Shown here one piece after another: positions 8,206 to 14,814 of a DNA stretch of 44,173 nt (positions are counted from its first letter, which is position 1; each line of letters begins with the position of its first letter). Source of the stretch: a virus. The notes below the pieces were generated by a model. It was not told where the DNA came from and did no database searches. It saw only the letters and a program-made list of their open reading frames with translations. The position numbers and the translations under genes are program-made. The stretch spans positions 1 through 44,173 of the IMG/VR virus record IMGVR_UViG_3300025168_000170; one strand, given 5' to 3'.

Positions 8206-8236
8206 AAGAAGCCCAGCTAAAATAGCTGGGCTTCTT
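8206..8236 (-). terminator. Strong hairpin after the major capsid gene
   Basis: A perfect 13-bp stem (8206-8218 with 8224-8236; arms AAGAAGCCCAGCT and AGCTGGGCTTCTT) has an AAAAT loop in plus-strand terms. It lies 22 nt past the capsid stop. On the plus strand it is followed by TTTATT, giving an intrinsic-terminator shape for rightward transcripts. For the leftward capsid transcript the T-tract is short (CTTCTTCC), so it may also act as a 3' stabiliser. Confidence 0.8.
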
Positions 8237-8258
8237 TTTATTAATCTACTAAGGAGTC

Positions 8259-9935
8259 TTAGTAAGAGCCGTAGCCTAAGTTGTTATTGTTTGACGCCTT
8301 CATGAATGGAGTTGTCAAGTAACGGCTATCTGCACCAACGATACGGATGATACGGTAGAACCTTGAAGAAGGGTTAATTTGAGCAGTCGCATAGCGAGTA
8401 ATCAAACCTTTTCTTGGTTGGAATGTCTGTGGGTCCGTGATAGTCGGAAGCATTTGTAGCGGAATGTACGGAGCGTACACAAAGCCTGCATCCATCGGTG
8501 AAGCACCTTTGTAACCAAGAAGAATTTCGTCTTCAGGGTATAGAGGGTCGACATACACGTCATACTGTCCCATCCACTTACCTTTGTACTCAATAGAAGC
8601 ACCTAGGGAACCGGCTTGGCTTTGGTCAATACCACCCTCAAGTTTAGCAGCAGACTGTAACATAGCAGCCACGAAAGGTGAACATACAATGTAGTTTGCA
8701 GCAGAACGAAGAGTAGTTCTGTAGATGTCTTGTGAAGCAAAGTTAACAACAGCAACTAAGTTACTGTAAACTTCACCTACGTGACGAGGAGCTAGTCCAA
8801 GAGCAGTTGTACCGAAGTCGCAGAAGAATACGTTAGAACCTCTGTTAGGCTCTGTTGGCATACCAGTGCCATCGCCTGGGTTACTTCCTAAACCATACCT
8901 ATCAGAAGGGACGCTACCATCACCACCATAAGGTTGGTTGAAAGTGAAGCTACCCTGTGCACCAGTGCCTGTACCGTTGTTACCTGCACCCTGTGGTAAA
9001 CCAGTGTTGCCAAAGTTGTTAGAGTTACCGCTATCAGTGTAAGCATCCCATTCAGAGTTGTTTAGACCTGGAACGATGCCGTAAGCTAAAGTACGAATAG
9101 ACTCAACGATTTCACGGTCGATTTCCAAAGCAACTTCCTTAGAAAGAAGCTCAGTCAATTCACGCTCAAGGTCAAGGTTGTGGTAAGCACGAAGGTCTTG
9201 TGAAGCTTCCAACGTCCATAGGGCGCGGAACTTACGAGTACGTGCAGTCACAGACTGTTGCTCGATAGTGAAGTTAACTTCAGGAATACCTGAACCAGCA
9301 AGACGCTCACCAGCAGATACGAAGAACTGCGGACCAGCGATACCAGAGTTAGGGAAGTTCGCAATACGAGACCCTGCAGTCATACCTGACATAGAATCAC
9401 CGCCAGTGCCTTCAGACCATGCTAGAGAGTCAGTATAAGCTTTACCTGCAGCACCACCAGAAAGACCTGATAAGGAGAATCCGCCAGTACCAGCAGTAGC
9501 TGCTGCGCTGTCAAGAGAGCCAATGTTGCTTTGGGCTTTACCCATGCGACCAGCGTATACCATGCGGTACTTAGAGTAGACCACATCAGAGATAGAGGCA
9601 CCAGTACTGTCAGCGCCAGCACGGTTATAACCTAGGTAGAAAATCTGAGACACAGGACCTTGCATAGGCTGTACACCACAGATTTTGTTAGCGATTAGTT
9701 CCGGGAAGACCCGGCGAACGAGAGGAAATGCGAACTTTTGGAAAGTACCGAGGTTACCCACAGTAGTTGCTTCTTCAAGAGTACCAGAATCGCGAGTGTT
9801 CTCTGTAAGAATACTTTTGGCTTGGTTCTCCAGTAGAACGGCAGTCATCTGACGAGTTGATTCATCGCCGATTCCTTCCAGGATTGGTTCCCACTTCTCA
9901 CATAAAGATTCATTAAGATTTGAATTGTTTAACAT
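8259..9935 (-). CDS. Major capsid protein precursor (T4 gp23-like)
   Basis: This 558-residue protein is the HK97-fold shell subunit. FPLVRRVFPELIANKICGVQ followed by PMQGPVSQIFYLGYNR (about 70-105) is the diagnostic T4-type capsid signature. A likely prohead-protease site is LEE|A at residues 53-56 (cleavage after E55), comparable to the T4 cut after E65; an alternative LTE lies at 43-45. Relative to T4 gp23 (521 residues) it carries glycine- and asparagine-rich stretches near 145-185 and 290-365, probably surface loops. It follows scaffold and protease genes as in T4. The ATG has no Shine-Dalgarno element; the upstream sequence is TAAAAATAATATT, which may itself be a degenerate late box. No separate vertex protein (gp24) is present. 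Confidence 0.96.
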   Translation of the reverse strand: MLNNSNLNESLCEKWEPILEGIGDESTRQMTAVLLENQAKSILTENTRDSGTLEEATTVGNLGTFQKFAFPLVRRVFPELIANKICGVQPMQGPVSQIFYLGYNRAGADSTGASISDVVYSKYRMVYAGRMGKAQSNIGSLDSAAATAGTGGFSLSGLSGGAAGKAYTDSLAWSEGTGGDSMSGMTAGSRIANFPNSGIAGPQFFVSAGERLAGSGIPEVNFTIEQQSVTARTRKFRALWTLEASQDLRAYHNLDLERELTELLSKEVALEIDREIVESIRTLAYGIVPGLNNSEWDAYTDSGNSNNFGNTGLPQGAGNNGTGTGAQGSFTFNQPYGGDGSVPSDRYGLGSNPGDGTGMPTEPNRGSNVFFCDFGTTALGLAPRHVGEVYSNLVAVVNFASQDIYRTTLRSAANYIVCSPFVAAMLQSAAKLEGGIDQSQAGSLGASIEYKGKWMGQYDVYVDPLYPEDEILLGYKGASPMDAGFVYAPYIPLQMLPTITDPQTFQPRKGLITRYATAQINPSSRFYRIIRIVGADSRYLTTPFMKASNNNNLGYGSY

Positions 9936-9945
9936 AATATTATTT

Positions 9946-10533
9946 TTAGTCTTTTAAGACTTCTCGCTGAGCGAGATTGATTACGTCTTCGGTGAGGAAG
10001 ATGTTGTTAGCCGCTTCTCTCGAAGGTCGACTCGAATCGGTTTCGTTAGTTATAACTACAGCGGACTCAGAAGATTTAAACGGTAGTTTATTACTTTCAG
10101 TTAGCTGCTCGTTTGCTTCGTTCAAACTCTCTACTTTACTAGAAAGCATAGAATTTTCGTGAAGAGAGTTTTTAAGTCTGCTGTTTACTGCAAACAGGCT
10201 CTCTTGTAGTTCCCCAAGCTCTTCGGCTTGTTGGGCAATTTTAGAATCAACGTCGGAAGTTTCGACTTCAGCAGCGACCATAGCACGAATGCTTTCAAAG
10301 ATTCTGTATCCACGAAGGATTTCGTCCTCAGACTCCACCTCTTTCTTGGCTACTTCTTTTAGGTCAGCTATTTTAGTACGAAGGAAACCGCTTACTTTGG
10401 TCTCCATTAACTTAACTTCAGCGGTGACACGTTCTTCGACAGCCTCATTAACCATCTTCAAGACCTCTTGAAGACCGGCTTCCGACAAGCTATCAGGAAG
10501 TAGTTTTGCGATTTGTGTTAGTTTATCATTCAT
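9946..10533 (-). CDS. Prohead scaffolding core protein (T4 gp22-like)
   Basis: This 195-residue, highly charged, alpha-helical protein lies between protease and capsid genes, the exact position of gp22 in T4. It probably forms the internal core on which the capsid assembles and is then degraded. Coiled-coil-type heptads run through about 25-75 (EVLKMVNEAVEERVTAEVKL) and 100-145 (QQAEELGELQESLFAVNSRL). The C-terminus AANNIFLTEDVINLAQREVL contains an LTE motif that could be cut by the prohead protease and resembles the T4 gp22 tail NFVTEAVED. AGGAG lies seven bases before the ATG. TATAAACA at 10548-10555 on the minus strand may be an additional late box, a weak inference. Confidence 0.85.
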   Translation of the reverse strand: MNDKLTQIAKLLPDSLSEAGLQEVLKMVNEAVEERVTAEVKLMETKVSGFLRTKIADLKEVAKKEVESEDEILRGYRIFESIRAMVAAEVETSDVDSKIAQQAEELGELQESLFAVNSRLKNSLHENSMLSSKVESLNEANEQLTESNKLPFKSSESAVVITNETDSSRPSREAANNIFLTEDVINLAQREVLKD

Positions 10534-10581
10534 AGAAATTCTCCTACTGTTTATATCTACTGGGTTTACGAAAAAAAATCG

Positions 10582-11190
10582 TTAATTTTCATTCAGAAGT
10601 CTGCGTAAAGCTGTTAAATAAACTCGCTCTTCTTGTAGTTTATCTTGGTAATCTGCGGAAACATCTCTATGCTCCATCAGTTGCTTATGCTCGACTAGAG
10701 ATGGAAATGCGTTTTGGCACGATGGGTCAGCTACCATGTCCCAAGTAATCATACGTAGATTATCTTGAACCATGTAAGCGTCTTCTTTCATATCATGCTC
10801 AACGCTACCAGTAGCGCGGGAAGAAATGCCAATACGTACACCAGCTTTAGCTAGTTCTTGTAGGATTCTTCCGGAAGGTGTGTCGAGGAATTCAGCTTCC
10901 CCAATCAAATTATTGCCTTCCATTTGTAAGTTTGTAATAATGTGAGATACATTCGAAAGATGTACAATCTCATCATTAGGGTGGTCTAGTTCACCACATA
11001 GACGGCGCTCGTCCAACATAGGCTTTAGTTTCTGCACCTCTCTCTCTAACAACTTTCTTTCATAAATTCTACCGTTGCCATTCTTCTTCTCAGCTTCGCT
11101 GAAGATACCACGTACTTTCATGGTCTTGCTACCCTTACCTTCACTTAGAATTTGTAGGGGTTGGAAATCGTTAAAGTCTCTTAATAACAT
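10582..11190 (-). CDS. Prohead maturation protease (T4 gp21-like)
   Basis: This 202-residue serine protease cleaves scaffold and capsid precursors inside the prohead (herpesvirus-assemblin-like fold, T4 gp21 family). KVRGIFSEAEKKNGNGRIYE (about 25-44) is the conserved start. GELDHP (H70) supplies the catalytic histidine. GVRIGISSRATGS (118-129) holds the nucleophile, S123 or S124. MITWDMVADPSCQNAF (147-162) is the conserved block after it. The length is close to T4 gp21 (212 residues). Its ATG overlaps the preceding stop as TAATG. The C-terminal 30 residues are charged and helical, as expected for a segment that tethers to the core. Confidence 0.95.
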   Translation of the reverse strand: MLLRDFNDFQPLQILSEGKGSKTMKVRGIFSEAEKKNGNGRIYERKLLEREVQKLKPMLDERRLCGELDHPNDEIVHLSNVSHIITNLQMEGNNLIGEAEFLDTPSGRILQELAKAGVRIGISSRATGSVEHDMKEDAYMVQDNLRMITWDMVADPSCQNAFPSLVEHKQLMEHRDVSADYQDKLQEERVYLTALRRLLNEN

Positions 11191-11690
11191 TAGGCTTTTA
11201 GGTAGTTTAAAAAGTCACTGTGTGTGGCTTCGGTCTTCACTTTTTTCGTGCGTTTTTTGGGACTAGCCTTTTTATACTCTGGTCCTGGTAGTTTAACTTT
11301 CTTAGCGTCTCCTTTAGCGCCGCCTGCCATGTTAACTCCAATAGAGCCGACGCTTGTCATCTCTTGAATTTTTTCTATAATTCTTTTGGCTTCGGACAAA
11401 GTCTCTAGCTCTTGGGCAGTAAGCTCTAAGCTTGTGGATGGTGCGCCCCACCCTGAAGGAGTAGAGGTTTCTTCTTTCGTTTCGACGATAACTTCTTTCT
11501 GAGAGTTTATCCCAGCGACTCCCATTAGCTCAGCTCGTTGTGTGTCGTTCATCTCGAGCAACGTATCGTTGGGATTCATTGCAGGCATAGAAGCTTGATG
11601 TCCTTGTGTAGGGTCCATAGGATTTTTAGAGGGGTCCGTTAGAGCCCCTCCAAGAATCTCGTCAGCCATTTGCGCCATGGATTTTTCCAT
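11190..11690 (-). CDS. Small lysine-rich head-assembly protein of unknown function
   Basis: This protein lies between an acidic core-like protein and the prohead protease, where T4 keeps the small core proteins gp67 and gp68. No family is recognised by sequence. It has an N-terminal methionine-rich helix (MEKSMAQMADEILGG), a low-complexity middle, a helical segment LTAQELETLSEAKRIIEKIQ, and a strongly basic C-terminus (KKASPKKRTKKVK). I chose the ATG at 11690, which begins just after the previous stop and gives 166 residues. An upstream TTG at 11732 would extend it by 14 residues with a 35-bp overlap. Neither has a clear Shine-Dalgarno element. A prohead core or internal protein is the best guess, from position only. 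Confidence 0.62.
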   Translation of the reverse strand: MEKSMAQMADEILGGALTDPSKNPMDPTQGHQASMPAMNPNDTLLEMNDTQRAELMGVAGINSQKEVIVETKEETSTPSGWGAPSTSLELTAQELETLSEAKRIIEKIQEMTSVGSIGVNMAGGAKGDAKKVKLPGPEYKKASPKKRTKKVKTEATHSDFLNYLKA

Positions 11691-11697
11691 CACTTTT

Positions 11698-12423
11698 TTA
11701 GAATGTGCCGTCTTTCTTTTGCTGCTTTTCAATCGTATCTAAGTCAGCGTTGGAAGGTCCGTCTTCGTCATCCTCTTTCAACTTCTTCTTTAGCTTCTTT
11801 AGCTTTGCAGCAACTTCATTTACCTCAAAGTCTTTGCCTCCGTGGGTCTTAGACTTGTCGCCTTTCTTACCGCCAAAGGCGCGTGGGTCACCCTTCTCAT
11901 CGTCCTTGTCAAAGTCTTTGCCTCCGTGGGTCTTAGACTTGTCGCCTTTACGTGCACCGGTCTCAAAGTCACCTTTGTCGTCGTCCTTATCTTTGTCAGC
12001 AGACTTATCGCCTTTCTTCTTACCTTCATCTAGCTTGATAAAGATTTCGTCGCCAAAATCGTAAATATCACCTAGAGAAAAAGGAGACTCTTCAAAACGT
12101 ACTTCGTTAATGAAGAGGTCCGAATGGCTTTCATCCAAACTCATGCGAGTTCCGCTATCTAGTTCAATAGCCTTTAGAAATAGGTCGCCTTCGATTTCAA
12201 AAACTTCTTCGTCAAGAACAAAGACAGCATCATCCCATTCGTATAAGCTAGGCATATCAGTGTTGTCTTCAACTTCAGTTTCGTGAGCTACAGACTCATT
12301 AATTTGTTCCGAGGCTTTTGGAGTGTTAGGTGTGTAGCCCATGCTTTCCAAAACCTGATTGCGCAAGTCGTCAGAGAGGCTTGCTGCGCCACAACGGTTA
12401 TCTTCGTTTATAATGTATTTCAT
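11698..12423 (-). CDS. Acidic repeat-containing protein, candidate prohead core component
   Basis: This 241-residue protein opens with MKYIINEDNR and contains an acidic beta-rich region (about 60-130, for example DDAVFVLDEEVFEIEGDLFL). A very polar Lys/Asp/Gly stretch (about 133-205) follows, in which KGDKSKTHGGKDF occurs twice 28 residues apart. The end is a Lys/Glu helix (AAKLKKLKKKLKEDDED). No family is recognised. It heads the group leading to protease, scaffold and capsid, so a role in the prohead core, analogous to gp67 or gp68, is inferred. The duplicated segment corresponds to an exact 41-bp DNA repeat. The ATG has no adjacent ribosome site, and a small hairpin lies just upstream. Confidence 0.62.
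   Translation of the reverse strand: MKYIINEDNRCGAASLSDDLRNQVLESMGYTPNTPKASEQINESVAHETEVEDNTDMPSLYEWDDAVFVLDEEVFEIEGDLFLKAIELDSGTRMSLDESHSDLFINEVRFEESPFSLGDIYDFGDEIFIKLDEGKKKGDKSADKDKDDDKGDFETGARKGDKSKTHGGKDFDKDDEKGDPRAFGGKKGDKSKTHGGKDFEVNEVAAKLKKLKKKLKEDDEDGPSNADLDTIEKQQKKDGTF
11825..11949. repeat. Exact 41-bp direct repeat inside the acidic protein gene
   Basis: Copies at 11825-11865 and 11909-11949 are identical over 41 bp, and the start-to-start offset is 84 bp (28 codons), so the reading frame is kept. The repeat encodes KGDKSKTHGGKDF. Recent in-frame duplication is the simplest explanation. Confidence 0.9.
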
Positions 12424-12429
12424 AATTGG

Positions 12430-12447
12430 GTAGAGGTTTTCCTCTAC
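12430..12447 (-). promoter_or_regulatory. Small leader hairpin before the acidic protein gene
   Basis: The minus strand reads GTAGAGGAAAACCTCTAC, a perfect 7-bp stem with an AAAA loop, ending 6 nt before the ATG at 12423. No T-tract follows, so a terminator is unlikely. AGAGG, the only purine-rich ribosome-site candidate, is buried in the stem, so it may modulate translation. Confidence 0.4.
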
Positions 12448-12473
12448 TGTATCTAGAGGGGTTTAAAAAAAAT

Positions 12474-12932
12474 CTATTCTTTTTTACCTAGCATTTCTTC
12501 TATCTTTGCTAGGCGGACGTCTTGTTCTTCGTCTCTAGCGTCAATATCTTTCTGAGATACGGTATTTCCGAGGTCGGAAAACTTCTTTACCCATTTTCTA
12601 CCGCGCTTAGTTACCAGAGGTACAAGCACGAAGATTGCCGCATACCACCAACCGAGTTGAAAAATTAAACTTTTTGTTTCGTAGATGGTACTTGCTGTAG
12701 TTCCTGGTGCGGGCTTGCCTGAGTTAGCAGCCGCCAAAGCGACGGCATCACTTATAGGCGCATCATTACTAGGATACGCCATTTGGGCGACGGCTACACC
12801 AGCCCCACCACCTAAAGCAGCGGTTGCTGGTCCTCCTAAACTTCCTACTGCTGCACCAGCTGCGCCTCCAAAGATGGGGGCTAAAGTTGAACAGCTAGAT
12901 GTTAGCAGCAGGACGCTTATTAAAAGTTTCAT
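12474..12932 (-). CDS. Small membrane protein with lipoprotein-like N-terminus
   Basis: This 152-residue protein starts MKLLISVLLLTSSCSTLAP, a short signal sequence ending in a lipobox-like SSC. A glycine- and alanine-rich stretch follows (about 20-52), resembling a glycine zipper. A second hydrophobic segment (LGWWYAAIFVLVPLV) is followed by a basic patch (TKRGRKWVKKF), then a charged helical tail (DEEQDVRLAKIEEMLGKKE). Its ATG overlaps the stop of the 83-residue membrane protein as ATGA. The pair could be lysis proteins (holin- or spanin-like) or a membrane-associated head-assembly initiator. No family is recognised. The lipobox is weak, with Thr at -3. Confidence 0.7.
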   Translation of the reverse strand: MKLLISVLLLTSSCSTLAPIFGGAAGAAVGSLGGPATAALGGGAGVAVAQMAYPSNDAPISDAVALAAANSGKPAPGTTASTIYETKSLIFQLGWWYAAIFVLVPLVTKRGRKWVKKFSDLGNTVSQKDIDARDEEQDVRLAKIEEMLGKKE

Positions 12933-13180
12933 TCGGCGTCTGGAGTTTCCTCGTCGTCACAGCATTCGGCGTCTGGAGTTTCCTCGTCGTCACCGGATGT
13001 CTTTTCGACCACATAATCAACCGCATCAGTTAGAACCTCTTGGGTTCCGTCAACGATTTTGTTAGTCATAGCGCAGGAAAGCAGGAATACACCTGCGAGA
13101 GCTCCCAGTACAAACATGAAAAGAGCTTTCCAGTTCGCTAAGATGAGAGTATTGATATTATTTAGAATTGTTTTCCACAT
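12929..13180 (-). CDS. 83-residue membrane or lipoprotein with acidic tandem-repeat tail
   Basis: The N-terminal part carries one hydrophobic segment (ALFMFVLGALAGVFLLSC) preceded by a lysine and ending in LLSC, a possible lipobox at C36. The C-terminus is very acidic and contains DDEETPDAE twice, separated by CC. It is the first gene of the head-assembly unit. The ATG at 13180 lies only 4 nt after TATATAATA and has no ribosome site. An internal ATG (13117, residue 22) would leave a signal without positive charge, so the upstream start is preferred. It overlaps the next membrane gene by 4 bp, suggesting that the two act together. A spanin- or holin-like role is possible but unproven. Confidence 0.68.
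   Translation of the reverse strand: MWKTILNNINTLILANWKALFMFVLGALAGVFLLSCAMTNKIVDGTQEVLTDAVDYVVEKTSGDDEETPDAECCDDEETPDAE
12930..12993. repeat. 31-bp tandem repeat (33-bp period) across a gene junction
   Basis: Copies at 12930-12960 and 12963-12993 are identical over 31 bp with a 2-bp spacer, giving an 11-codon period in the 83-residue gene. Each copy ends in GAATG on the minus strand. In the downstream copy this ATG is the start codon of the 152-residue membrane protein; in the other it is out of frame and meets TGA after one more codon. Confidence 0.92.
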
Positions 13181-13184
13181 AGTC

Positions 13185-13193
13185 TATTATATA
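13185..13193 (-). promoter_or_regulatory. Late-promoter-like TATATAATA for the head-assembly unit
   Basis: The minus strand reads TATATAATA-GACT-ATG. The motif lies in the AT-rich 41-bp gap after the tail-fibre operon and immediately before the 83-residue gene. The spacing of 4 nt equals that at the gp13-like gene. Confidence 0.6.
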
Positions 13194-13221
13194 GGTTTAA
13201 AAATTATAATTGAATTATTTT

Positions 13222-14814
13222 TTAAGTGTTGTCACTAAAACCGGTAGGAGATGATACGGCTACGTAATATCCTACCACATTATTGGAGTCTGCTCGTAGG
13301 AACGCATCGAACTCGTCGTTATTTGCGCGTGGGATAGCAATCTGCACTTCTGCGGCATCAGTTAGTGTGAAAGCCAGTGACATTGTTGCAAACTGGTCAG
13401 CGTCTGTCCGCACATTAGTGGTTATACTCACTACGTTAGGGGTAGTATTTCCGCCTGGGTAACTACCTCCTTTATGAATACCTATTCTAACTCGCCCGTC
13501 ACTCCTTTGAGTGTCGTTTAATTGGACCATGCAATTCATAATATAACTTCCTGCAGGGAGGAAAGTAGAGTTTGACCTATTTGATGCGAGCGCCGGCGCA
13601 AGATATCTATAAGCTTTACCTTTCATGCTTTCTAATTCAATAACCCTACTTGTAAGGTTTAGAATTTCCTGATTGAGAGTATCTGTTATAGGGACTGTAA
13701 TAGCTTTAGCATGGGTCTCAGTAACAAACGGGTTGTTTGCGTTAGGTGAAAGGGAGGCTGCGATAGCTTGTCTTTCGGCAAGTGCCAATTCAGCAGTTCT
13801 GAAGAATGGTCTGATATCCTTTAAATATTGTTCGGGGATTGGTGCACCTTCTACGTGGCTTTGAGGAACATACACATAAGCAAGGGGAAGAAAGAAGCTT
13901 GCGTTCTTATTTGAGTCTGCCCACTCCGCTAGAGTCTGTGAGATTTCTCCGTTTGCCATTATATCTCTTGCGAAGTTAACATTTATTACGTCGTCCGGGC
14001 TCGGGATAGTACCAAACTCAGGGCTGGGAACAATATCCCCTTCTAGATTTCTTCCGTAATCATTTAAAGTTTCCTGGCTTTCGCCCACGGTAATAAACCT
14101 TTCGCCAATTACTACTTCTCGTCTGTTATTACCTCCTACAATTCCAGCACCTTTTACGACTGCTAATCGAGGGAATCCGTCGCCCGTCAATACTCCTGGA
14201 GCTTCAGCATTTCCCGGTACCCAAGGGTCGTCCATAGACCCATTCATAGTAGTAATACCGATAAGGTCGATACGACCTGCTGGCGCGGTTGTGTTCCCGT
14301 CAAGGCTAGTTGCGTCGACCCAGTCTTCGAACTCGTCAAAGCCGAATTTATCTATACTAACATTACCACCTTTAAAATTAAATACAGAAGTTCTGCCTAC
14401 GTCTGAGTTGTTTATGGAGCCTGGGTTAAATACGGAATAGTTTCCTGTTGGGTTATTCCCGGTTCCGAATGTGGTAGGAGGCTCTGTCACCTCCTGTAGA
14501 CCGTCAAAGCCTTGATTAGTATCAGGAGCTCCGCCACCAAGTTCGGAGGAGGAACTCCTTTGTGTGCGACCAATAAAATTACCAGGTCTTACAGATATAG
14601 TTCCTGGTATCCCAGCATCTATAAAAGGTTGGAGCTCTGTGAACCCAGCTCTGCCTACAGTATTTCCCCTATCAGATGAATTAATCTCATCAATTTGAGA
14701 TTGAAGTCGTACATCGTTGGACAACAAATCCTCTAAAGGAAGGTTGTCTACTTGATAGTAGTACGGGTCTGCGGGTAGGTAAAACCTAATATCTTCATTA
14801 ACTCTTTGTGCCAT
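13222..14814 (-). CDS. Virion structural protein, probable fibre or baseplate appendage (530 residues)
   Basis: The N-terminus MAQRVNEDIRFYLPADPYYY then QVDNLPLEDLL carries a DN[LI]PL motif shared with the next protein upstream in the operon, suggesting a common docking site on the baseplate. A beta-rich middle with many Gly, Asn and Pro residues follows. A coiled-coil-like stretch lies near 375-400 (LNQEILNLTSRVIELESMKG). The C-terminal domain (about 405-530) looks like a beta-sandwich (SYIMNCMVQLNDTQRSDGRV, MSLAFTLTDAAEVQIAIPRA). Coiled coil plus beta domain suggests a trimeric fibre. It is the last gene of the 30-kb tail operon. Its ATG forms TAATG with the preceding stop, and GGAGAG lies about 9 nt upstream. 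Function is inferred. Confidence 0.75.
   Translation of the reverse strand: MAQRVNEDIRFYLPADPYYYQVDNLPLEDLLSNDVRLQSQIDEINSSDRGNTVGRAGFTELQPFIDAGIPGTISVRPGNFIGRTQRSSSSELGGGAPDTNQGFDGLQEVTEPPTTFGTGNNPTGNYSVFNPGSINNSDVGRTSVFNFKGGNVSIDKFGFDEFEDWVDATSLDGNTTAPAGRIDLIGITTMNGSMDDPWVPGNAEAPGVLTGDGFPRLAVVKGAGIVGGNNRREVVIGERFITVGESQETLNDYGRNLEGDIVPSPEFGTIPSPDDVINVNFARDIMANGEISQTLAEWADSNKNASFFLPLAYVYVPQSHVEGAPIPEQYLKDIRPFFRTAELALAERQAIAASLSPNANNPFVTETHAKAITVPITDTLNQEILNLTSRVIELESMKGKAYRYLAPALASNRSNSTFLPAGSYIMNCMVQLNDTQRSDGRVRIGIHKGGSYPGGNTTPNVVSITTNVRTDADQFATMSLAFTLTDAAEVQIAIPRANNDEFDAFLRADSNNVVGYYVAVSSPTGFSDNT

Noticed and set aside
11705-12064. Plus-strand open frame of 119 codons rich in Ser, Phe and Pro
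   Set aside because: It is the antisense of a Lys/Asp/Glu-rich repeat gene, whose composition leaves the opposite strand open.
11825-12993. Repeats considered as a CRISPR array or recombination sites
   Set aside because: Only two copies each, in frame inside genes, with no spacer structure; coding duplications explain them.
13194-13221. AT-rich near-palindrome after the fibre operon considered as a terminator
   Set aside because: The stem would be only A-T pairs with a long loop; it is too weak to call.
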